This document shows, piece by piece, positions 57,835 through 64,000 of a stretch of DNA of 64,000 bases. The translations under genes and the position numbers were made by a program. The stretch's first letter is position 1, and every line of letters begins with the position of its first letter. The notes under the pieces are model-generated. The model was given only the letters and a program-made list of their open reading frames with translations, did not search any database and was not told the origin of the DNA. This stretch comes from Pontibaca salina. GTDB taxonomy: Bacteria > Pseudomonadota > Alphaproteobacteria > Rhodobacterales > Rhodobacteraceae. The DNA lies in contig NZ_JAEIJD010000001.1 of the NCBI RefSeq assembly GCF_016307205.1, positions 478,031 through 542,030 of the forward strand. The letters run 5' to 3'.

Positions 57835-58421
57835 CCGCTTCCTCCCAGTCTGAGACTTTCAGGTTAGTCTGCTCAATTCATTATCGCATGTTTATCGTTT
57901 CAGGTCGTGCCTCGTCTTAAGTAACCCTTGTCAATCTGGACCATTCATCCGAAGCCGCTGACCCTGTGTTGCAATTGCTTCCCCCACCACACGGCCAGAT
58001 TTCGGAAGTGGGCATCGGTCACTGGAAGAATGCCACGGAAATATTGCTGTGAATAGAAAAAACCCAAACCAACCCAGTACATCGCAGACAATATCTGCTG
58101 GATCTGCACCTCTAATCGATTGCCGAATAAAGATATTTATGAATTGCGGCACTCTTCGTACTGTTAAGCGTCTGTGACTGTGCTGCTTCAGACTGAAGGA
58201 TGATCCGGTTGGGCAGATAGCGCAACCGGCATGGAACCAAGACGTCGTACCGACACGGAAAAGCCCTACCCTTAAACTACACGGCGTCCCTGATGCCCCC
58301 GTGAGGTAGGTCGCCGACGATCATCACATGCAGCCTCTTGAATATTAAGCTGACGGAATATATTAATCTCACGCAACAAGGCCAGCCCGCTTGACGTTGG
58401 CCATTATCACGGAGTCGAAAG
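57835..58421. other. 587-bp intergenic region between NCS1 and the sulfur module
   Basis: No convincing gene is seen. The right part, just before the YeeE-like start, holds AT-rich symmetrical sequences: CTTGAATATTAAG (58337-58349) and AATATATT (58357-58364). These could be an operator for the sulfur genes. A 73-codon minus-strand frame at 57931-58152 has no ribosome site and is not supported. Confidence 0.5.
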
Positions 58422-58850
58422 ATGGAAACTGCATTCACACCTTGGCTGTCGCTCGGTGGGGGCCTGATGATCGGCGCATCGGCGGTGCTGCTGATGGCCA
58501 CAAATGGCCGCATTGCAGGGATCAGCGGCTTGGCTTCGCGCATCTTCGCCCGCGACAGCGACAGCGAGGCACGCGGCGTCTCGGCCATGTTCGTGCTGGG
58601 CCTGCTATTGGCCGCGCCACTTTGGTTTCTGGCATCGGATGGCTGGCCGCAGCAATGGGTGCCAGCAAGCCCGATCCTGATGGCGGTTGCCGGTCTGCTT
58701 GTCGGTTTCGGCGCCGTTTTCGGTAGTGGCTGCACGTCCGGCCACGGGGTGTGCGGCATTTCTCGCGGCTCGGTCCGCTCGATTGTCGCAACGCTTGTCT
58801 TCATGGCCACCGCTTTTCTGACCGTCCTTGTCACCCGTCACCTGATTTGA
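58422..58850 (+). CDS. YeeE/YedE half-transporter (first)
   Basis: This 142-residue membrane protein has four hydrophobic segments and the conserved Cys motif GSGCTSGHGVCGISRGS near residue 105 found in YeeE/YedE (DUF395) proteins. GGAG lies seven bases before the ATG. Family knowledge: YeeE transports thiosulfate through conserved cysteines. The full-length YeeE is here split into two half-size proteins, and the second half-gene follows after 10 bases. Confidence 0.88.
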   Translation: METAFTPWLSLGGGLMIGASAVLLMATNGRIAGISGLASRIFARDSDSEARGVSAMFVLGLLLAAPLWFLASDGWPQQWVPASPILMAVAGLLVGFGAVFGSGCTSGHGVCGISRGSVRSIVATLVFMATAFLTVLVTRHLI

Positions 58851-58860
58851 GGCCTGATCG

Positions 58861-59301
58861 ATGAAACAGATATTCGCTTTGCTTTCCGGGCTGATCTTCG
58901 GGTTGGGCCTAATTATCTCAGGCATGGCAAACCCTGCGAAAGTCCTGAACTTTCTTGACCTGTTCGGCACATGGGATCCAAGCCTTGCATTTGTGATGGG
59001 CGGCGCGATCCTGATCACGTCACCGGGCTTTTTCTGGCTGACCCGGACCCGCAGCCGACCGCTATTCGCCACCGCTTTCCGCATGCCCCAGAAACGCGAT
59101 CTGGAACCGAAACTCATCGTCGGGGCTGGCGTATTTGGCATTGGCTGGGGGCTTGGCGGTTTCTGCCCCGGCCCGGCGCTCACCGCGCTCCCGATCGGGG
59201 CCGCCGGAACTCTGATCTTTGTTCCCTGTATGCTCGCGGGTATGTGGGCCGCCCGCCAGTTTTCCGGCAGGCCATCGTTGTTGAAAGCAGGTACCGAATG
59301 A
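58861..59301 (+). CDS. YeeE/YedE half-transporter (second)
   Basis: This 146-residue membrane protein starts FALLSGLIFGLGLIISGMANPAKVLNFLDLFG and has GWGLGGFCPGPALTALPIG with the conserved Cys near residue 107. It is the usual partner half of the preceding gene. Its stop overlaps the start of the metallo-hydrolase gene (ATGA). Together the halves should move a small sulfur compound across the inner membrane. Confidence 0.88.
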   Translation: MKQIFALLSGLIFGLGLIISGMANPAKVLNFLDLFGTWDPSLAFVMGGAILITSPGFFWLTRTRSRPLFATAFRMPQKRDLEPKLIVGAGVFGIGWGLGGFCPGPALTALPIGAAGTLIFVPCMLAGMWAARQFSGRPSLLKAGTE

Positions 59302-60215
59302 GCGCGCCGCTAAAATCTCCCGTCGTCCGCCACTCGCCCTCCACCGGGGCGGGCAGCCCCGATGTCTGGGGCATCTATGAGCCAGACACCGGGTCGATCC
59401 AGTATATCTGTGCCGACCCAGCCACAAATAAGGCCGCGCTGATCGATGTGGTCTGGAACTTCGATCATCGGAACTATCGCTTCTCGACCGAAAGCATGGA
59501 CCAGGTGCTCGACCTGGTGCGCGAAAACGGGCTGGAGGTGGAGTGGGTGCTGGACACACACCCGCACGCGGACCACCTCACTGCCTCGGCGCTGCTGAAA
59601 GAGCGCACCGGCGCCCGCAACGCAATGGGCGCGCTGGTATCCGAGATCGCGAAAATCTGGGCCGATCTTTACAACCTGCCGGACGCCTTTGATCCGCAGC
59701 GCGACTTTGATCGGCTCTTCGAGGAGGGCGAAACCTTCAAGATTGGCGAACTCGATGTAAAGATCATGCTTTCACCCGGTCACACGCTTGGCTCGATCAC
59801 CTATGTCTGCGGCGACGCAGCCTTCGTGCATGACACGCTGATGCAGCCGGATATCGGCACTTCGCGCTCGGATTTCCCGGGCGGCAACACAACCGAGCTC
59901 TGGAATTCAATTCAGGACATCCTGACGCTACCCGGCGACACCCGGCTGTTTGTCGGCCACGACTATGGTGGGCCCGAACGCGATGAACCGCAGTGGGAAG
60001 CGACAGTCGCTGAGCACAGGGCGAATAACAGACACGTAAAGGATGGCACGCTCAAGGCGGAATTTATCAAGCGCCGCCAAGAACGCGACGCGACCTTGCC
60101 GCTGCCCAGCCGTATGCTTGCCGCGCTCCAAATCAACCTGCGGGGCGGACGTCTGCCACCGGCCGAGCGCGACGGCCACCATTACCTAAAGGTACCTGTT
60201 AACCGCTTCGACTGA
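59298..60215 (+). CDS. Persulfide dioxygenase-like metallo-beta-lactamase fold protein
   Basis: This 305-residue protein has the metal motif THPHADHLTA (HxHxDH) near residue 87, PGHTLGS with the next His, HDTLMQPDIGTSRSDFPGG with the bridging Asp, and GHDYGG with the last His. This is the ETHE1/Blh-type persulfide dioxygenase arrangement, with a single metal expected. ATG 59298 overlaps the preceding stop. In related operons (Blh with DUF395 proteins) it oxidises glutathione persulfide during sulfide detoxification. No fused rhodanese domain is present. Confidence 0.88.
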   Translation: MSAPLKSPVVRHSPSTGAGSPDVWGIYEPDTGSIQYICADPATNKAALIDVVWNFDHRNYRFSTESMDQVLDLVRENGLEVEWVLDTHPHADHLTASALLKERTGARNAMGALVSEIAKIWADLYNLPDAFDPQRDFDRLFEEGETFKIGELDVKIMLSPGHTLGSITYVCGDAAFVHDTLMQPDIGTSRSDFPGGNTTELWNSIQDILTLPGDTRLFVGHDYGGPERDEPQWEATVAEHRANNRHVKDGTLKAEFIKRRQERDATLPLPSRMLAALQINLRGGRLPPAERDGHHYLKVPVNRFD

Positions 60216-60275
60216 GCCTTGGGCGGGCGGCCTAACGCGCCAGCCTGTCCTACGCCAAGTTCTGGACTCGATGTC

Positions 60276-62018
60276 ATGACGCTGTCGCGCTATCTCCCGA
60301 TCCTCGAGTGGGGACGCCGTTACAATCGCTCGACCTTTACCGGCGACGCGATCGCGGCCGTGATCGTCACGATCATGCTGATCCCACAATCGCTGGCTTA
60401 TGCGCTGCTCGCCGGTTTGCCGCCCGAGGCCGGGATTTACGCCTCGATCGCGCCAATCATTCTCTACGCGATCTTCGGCACCTCCCGCACGCTGGCGATC
60501 GGGCCAGTGGCCATTGTGTCGCTGATGACGGCAGCAGCCGTGGGTGATGTCGCCAAAGCGGGCACTGCGGGCTATGTTACGGCGGCGCTGACGCTAACGT
60601 TCCTGTCGGGCGCGATGCTGTTGGCGGTGGGGCTGTTTCGCTTGGGCTTTCTGGCGAACTTCCTGTCGCATCCGGTGGTCACAGGCTTCATCACAGCATC
60701 GGGCATCCTGATTGCCGCAAGCCAGCTGAGACATATTCTTGGCATTGAAGCAGGGGGCCAAACACTGATCGAGGTCATCGCCAATCTCTGGGCGCAGTTG
60801 GGCGAAATCAATTTCATAACCGTGGCACTTGGCGGTTCGACGACAATATTCCTGTTCTGGGTACGTGACGGGCTGGAGCCATTGTTGCGACGCCTCGGTC
60901 TCGGGCGGCGTATGGCCGATATCGGCGCCAAAACCGGCCCTGTTCTGGCAATCATCGCCACCACGTTGGTGGTCTGGGCCTTCGATCTGGGTGAACGCGG
61001 CGTCGCCATCGTGGGAGAGATTCCGCAAAGCCTGCCGCCGCTCACGCTGCCATCCTTCTCACCGGATTTGGTCTCGCAATTGGCGGTGCCTGCATTGCTG
61101 ATCTCGATTATCGGCTTTGTGGAATCGATCTCGGTCGCCCAGACACTGGCTGCCAAGAAGCGCCAACGCATCGACCCGGACCAAGAGCTGATCGGCCTTG
61201 GTGCCGCGAACCTTGGCGCCGCCTTCACTGGTGGTTTCCCAGTGTCGGGTGGGTTTTCGCGCTCGGTTGTTAACCACGACGCCGGTGCCGAGACCCCCGC
61301 CGCAGGGGCCTTCACCGCACTTGGCCTCGCTCTGGCCGCGCTGTTCCTGACGCCGCTGATCCACTACCTGCCGAAGGCAACCTTGGCGGCCACCATCATC
61401 GTCGCGGTGCTGAGCCTCGTGGACCTGTCGATCCTGAAACGTGCCTGGACCTTCAGCCGCGCCGATTTTGCCGCTGTCTCGGTCACGATCCTGTTAACGT
61501 TGCTGGCCGGGGTTGAGGTCGGGGTAACAGCTGGCGTCCTGACATCGATCCTTGTGCATCTCTACAAGACATCGCGCCCGCATATTGCTGTTGTCGGTCG
61601 GGTGCCGGGAACCGAGCATTTCCGTAACGTGCTGCGCCACAACGTAGAGACGCAGCCGCATATATTGTCGCTGCGGGTCGACGAGAGCCTGTACTTCCCC
61701 AACGCCCGCTATCTCGAAGACCAGTTGGCTGCATTCGTGGCGGACAAGCCGGAACTAACGGATGTGGTGCTGATGTTTCCCGCGGTCAACGAGGTCGATC
61801 TCTCTGCACTGGAATCGCTTGAAGCGATCAACACACGTCTGCGCGAGGCCAGGATTCGACTGCATTTGAGCGAGGTAAAAGGTCCGGTCATGGATCGCCT
61901 CAAGCGCAGCGATCTACTGGCAGCGCTGACCGGAGAAATCTTCCTCAGCCAACATGAGGCAGCGCAAAAGCTCAGCGAGCGGCAAGGTCCGGCCCCTGCA
62001 AAACCACCGCTGGGATAA
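60276..62018 (+). CDS. SulP-family anion transporter with STAS domain
   Basis: This 580-residue protein starts MTLSRYLPILEWGRRYNRST; an in-frame TTG at 60219 adds residues that look intergenic. The membrane domain (about residues 20-410) has AVIVTIMLIPQSLAYALLAGLPPEAGIY, the SulP signature, and AFTGGFPVSGGFSRSVVNHDAG. The cytoplasmic STAS domain (about 430-550) contains ILSLRVDESLYFPNARYL. Family knowledge: transport of sulfate, bicarbonate or other anions. Directly behind the persulfide dioxygenase gene, export or uptake of sulfite/sulfate is a reasonable inference. Confidence 0.9.
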   Translation: MTLSRYLPILEWGRRYNRSTFTGDAIAAVIVTIMLIPQSLAYALLAGLPPEAGIYASIAPIILYAIFGTSRTLAIGPVAIVSLMTAAAVGDVAKAGTAGYVTAALTLTFLSGAMLLAVGLFRLGFLANFLSHPVVTGFITASGILIAASQLRHILGIEAGGQTLIEVIANLWAQLGEINFITVALGGSTTIFLFWVRDGLEPLLRRLGLGRRMADIGAKTGPVLAIIATTLVVWAFDLGERGVAIVGEIPQSLPPLTLPSFSPDLVSQLAVPALLISIIGFVESISVAQTLAAKKRQRIDPDQELIGLGAANLGAAFTGGFPVSGGFSRSVVNHDAGAETPAAGAFTALGLALAALFLTPLIHYLPKATLAATIIVAVLSLVDLSILKRAWTFSRADFAAVSVTILLTLLAGVEVGVTAGVLTSILVHLYKTSRPHIAVVGRVPGTEHFRNVLRHNVETQPHILSLRVDESLYFPNARYLEDQLAAFVADKPELTDVVLMFPAVNEVDLSALESLEAINTRLREARIRLHLSEVKGPVMDRLKRSDLLAALTGEIFLSQHEAAQKLSERQGPAPAKPPLG

Positions 62019-62380
62019 AAGCTAACTGTCACAGGCCACGACCTCTCTGGCGGGTAGATATGCCAACCTGAGCAAGCGAACCGATGCACTGAAGACAAGC
62101 AATATGCAGCGCTCGGCCGTACAGGTAATGTATTATAATTACAGAGAATTAACCGATCTCCCTGAATCAAATTTGCAGCTAATACTGCCCCTGTTTGAAG
62201 GGAGATTCGAGCTTTTCAGCCACAGGATTTGAAGTTGGCAGCAATAACGGGTAAGGTGCGCAATCGTTTATAAAGTCCGGATGTCGCGTGAACGACGCAT
62301 CGGTAGAGCTTGGGCATCGCCCTGCTCCCGTGCGCCCATAATGGGCTAAGACGACACCGAGTTGAAATAGGAAAGTTAAT
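62019..62380. other. Intergenic stretch after the SulP gene
   Basis: These 362 AT-richer bases hold no recognised gene. ATCTCCCT and AGGGAGAT form an interrupted inverted repeat (about 62155-62210), which could fold after the SulP stop, but there is no T-run. Confidence 0.4.
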
Positions 62381-62635
62381 ATGACCCCCATCTTGGAATA
62401 TAATGACAATGGCGCCTTTGTATACGTTAACGGCGACTGCGTCAGCGAATTCGGATGGTATCGTGATGGTAGTTGCATTTGGCGAACTGTTGGAAGGGCG
62501 CCGTTCACTCGAAATATCATTGTAAGTAACGCTGGTATCGCAGACCGAATCTCTTCGAAAAACGGGCTCGCAAATGCGGTAAAATATGTTGCAAAGCTGT
62601 CCCGTGTCTCCTCGGGCAACATACGAGCTTGCTGA
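62381..62635 (+). CDS. Hypothetical small protein
   Basis: This 84-residue frame starts at ATG with AGGAAAG seven bases upstream. The sequence alternates polar and hydrophobic residues (GAFVYVNGDCVSEFGWYRDG, then GRAPFTRNIIVSNAGIADRI) as in a beta-rich small domain. It ends with a helix-like KNGLANAVKYVAKLS. I do not recognise it. The antisense frames are also open, so coding is unproven; ribosome site and composition favour it slightly. Confidence 0.4.
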   Translation: MTPILEYNDNGAFVYVNGDCVSEFGWYRDGSCIWRTVGRAPFTRNIIVSNAGIADRISSKNGLANAVKYVAKLSRVSSGNIRAC

Positions 62636-62778
62636 TCTCGCATTCCTCAATCGTGGAATTTCGACTGCGTCTAAGTGATCGGTATTTCTAGAGAGAGACA
62701 GATGTAAAAGCAGTGGTCGGGCGGCGCAAATCAGCTCCGCCCGATCAAACATATAAAAACGATAAAAGGGAGTAAACC

Positions 62779-63747
62779 ATGAGAAAACTTGCTGTTTTGG
62801 CCGCTGTCGGCACATTCGCCCTGCCCGCGACCGCATTGGCCGACTGTGGTGACGTCTCGATCACCGAGATGACATTTTCCTCTGCGATCATCACCACGGA
62901 AATTGCATCGTTCATCATGGAGCACGGGTATGGTTGCACCGTGACCCGTGTGCCCTCAGACACAATTCCGGCATTGACATCACTGGCCGAGAACAACGAA
63001 CCGAACATCGTCACGGAATTATGGGTTAATTCGGCGGGCAGCGCCTATGATAAACTGAAGGCCGATGGCGTAATCGAAGATTTGGTCAAAGTTCTCGAAC
63101 CCGGCGGCATCGAAGCCTGGTGGATCCCCACCTATCTTGCCAAAGAGCATCCGGAGCTAACGACGATTCAGGGCATTTTAGAGCACCCCGAATTGATCGG
63201 AAATCGGTTTAACAACTGTCCGGATGGTGGCTGGATGTGCGGCATTATCAATCGAAATATCGCGCGAGCCTATGGCCTTGAGGAAGCCGGAATCGAGATT
63301 TTCGACCATGGTTCGGGCGACACGCTGGCGGCGTCCCTTGCAGCCGCCTACGAAGAGCAAGAGCCGTGGTTCGGATATTATTGGGAGCCAACAGAGATCA
63401 TGGGGCGCTTCGATATGACCATGGTTGATATCGGCCCTGTGGACGAAGCAGTACATGAGGCCAATCTTGATCCCGACGTGGCCGATCCCAAACCAAGCGC
63501 CTACCCACCCAGCCTTGTCTATACAGTGGCGACAAGTGCCTTCATCGAACGCGAACCCGAAGTCGCCGAAATGGTGAGCAAGATCAGCTTTCCAACCGAT
63601 CAGATGAGTGCGCTTCTGGCGTGGAAGGCCGACAACAACGCCACGACCGAAGAAACCGCGGTGCACTTTCTTCTGACCAACAAGGACATCTGGACAGCTT
63701 GGCTGAATGATCACGCGCGTGCACGGTTGGCGTCGCTGCTGAACTGA
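62779..63747 (+). CDS. Betaine/proline-type ABC transporter binding protein
   Basis: This 322-residue OpuAC-domain protein has a signal peptide (MRKLAVLAAVGTFALPATALA) and a cysteine early in the mature part. It has the class features SSAIITTEIASFIMEHGYGC, ELWVNSAGSAYDKL, EAWWIPTYLAKEHPEL and EPWFGYYWEPTEIMGRFDM; the aromatic residues there would form the cage for a quaternary ammonium group. GGGAG lies eight bases before the ATG. The ligand could be glycine betaine, choline, carnitine or trimethylamine N-oxide. A permease and ATPase would be expected next, but an IS end is found instead. Confidence 0.88.
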   Translation: MRKLAVLAAVGTFALPATALADCGDVSITEMTFSSAIITTEIASFIMEHGYGCTVTRVPSDTIPALTSLAENNEPNIVTELWVNSAGSAYDKLKADGVIEDLVKVLEPGGIEAWWIPTYLAKEHPELTTIQGILEHPELIGNRFNNCPDGGWMCGIINRNIARAYGLEEAGIEIFDHGSGDTLAASLAAAYEEQEPWFGYYWEPTEIMGRFDMTMVDIGPVDEAVHEANLDPDVADPKPSAYPPSLVYTVATSAFIEREPEVAEMVSKISFPTDQMSALLAWKADNNATTEETAVHFLLTNKDIWTAWLNDHARARLASLLN

Positions 63748-63905
63748 TCGCGGCGACAAGAAGGAGAGTCCGAGCCGGGGAACCGGCTTGGCCTTCACCC
63801 GGAAAGCAACCATGAGCGGCCTGGCCTCACAGCATCAACATCACGACTGCCGAGTATCCCGACTGATCAAGCCCGGATTTGGGTCCATTTACGTCGATCT
63901 CGCAC

Positions 63906-64000
63906 TGACCTGCCACGGGATTTTTCCTCCATCTGGAATTAGAGTCTGGCCCAACGAAGGGACGGACAATGAAGCGATCAAGATACACAGAAGAACAGAT
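63906..64000 (+). mobile_element. Left end of an IS3-family insertion sequence (continues past window)
   Basis: A TGACCTGCC terminal-repeat-like sequence begins at 63906. Sixty-three bases later an ATG opens a transposase frame typical of IS3-family OrfA. The element runs off the right edge, so the other end, target duplication and IS group cannot be read. The exact left border is estimated. Confidence 0.7.
63969..64000 (+). CDS. IS3-family transposase OrfA, first codons only
   Basis: The readable start is MKRSRYTEEQ, the standard opening of IS3-family OrfA proteins, which continue with a helix-turn-helix. AAGGGACGGAC stands upstream as a weak ribosome site. Only 10 complete codons are inside the window, so intactness is unknown. 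Confidence 0.75.
   Translation, partial: MKRSRYTEEQ

Noticed and set aside
57931..58152. 73-codon minus-strand frame upstream of the NCS1 permease
   Set aside because: Short, no ribosome site; a hydrophobic stretch is present but not convincing.
63812..64000. 63-codon frame open from ATG 63812 to the window edge
   Set aside because: It runs into the IS end and has no recognisable permease or ATPase start; kept only as a possible interrupted gene in the IS finding.

Overview
This 64 kb window looks like chromosomal DNA of an alphaproteobacterium of the Rhodobacteraceae/Roseobacter type. The evidence is moderately high GC, the aerobic (cob) cobalamin route, an alphaproteobacterial-type SspB, a NadQ-type regulator beside nadA, PHB genes, DUF465/DUF2007/DUF4169 small proteins and tight ATGA-coupled operons. 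No rRNA, tRNA or CRISPR array was seen. Only the right-hand edge (about 63.9 kb) shows a mobile element.

Layout. 0-13 kb is housekeeping and central carbon: the 3' end of phaA, then phaB, two small DUF proteins, a trans-polyprenyl diphosphate synthase, topA, a 3-oxoacid CoA-transferase pair with a coupled GNAT-like gene, sspB, fumC with two coupled small genes, and a polar amino-acid ABC transporter. 13-24 kb is a minus-strand catabolic cluster: a trimethylamine/dimethylamine dehydrogenase homologue (21995-24208), a stand-alone GcvT-like protein, a membrane Fe-S oxidoreductase of the DgcB/HdrD type, an LRV-repeat protein, etfB, etfA and an APC permease. The dehydrogenase keeps the cysteinyl-FMN Cys, the 4Fe-4S cysteines and two cage tryptophans, but has Gln where trimethylamine dehydrogenase has Tyr60. 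That is the substitution known from dimethylamine dehydrogenase. The cluster therefore reads as a complete dimethylamine oxidation module: N-demethylation, capture of the C1 unit on tetrahydrofolate, and electrons passed through ETF to a quinone-linked membrane protein.

24.2-25.3 kb is a gene-poor, AT-richer gap. A short class-II UvrA, an exported protein of unknown function and a PRC-barrel-like small protein follow. 30-45 kb is a large cobalamin cluster under an apparent cobalamin riboswitch (DUF1636-cobW-cobN-cobGH fusion-cobI-cobJ-cobL-cobE-cobM-cobB-cobA-cobF, minus strand). cobK is inverted inside it and cobO is divergent. 45-48 kb holds nadC-nadA and a NadQ-type regulator with palindromes in front of nadA.

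48-64 kb is more mixed. It contains a divergent pair (membrane-anchored response-regulator-like protein and six-helix histidine kinase, lower GC), an ABM monooxygenase-like protein, thyA with three 16-bp tandem repeats upstream, a GT4 glycosyltransferase, a YbdG-like mechanosensitive channel and an NCS1 permease. A sulfur module follows (two YeeE/YedE half-transporters, a persulfide-dioxygenase-like metallo-hydrolase and a SulP/STAS transporter). Last come a betaine-type periplasmic binding protein and the left end of an IS3-family element, which probably separates that binding protein from its permease and ATPase.

The most promising systems are the dimethylamine module with its own T-protein and LRV protein, the CobG-CobH fusion with the inverted cobK, and the membrane-tethered response regulator with a degenerate GGDEF-like domain. 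All assignments are from reading sequence and translations. No database search was run.
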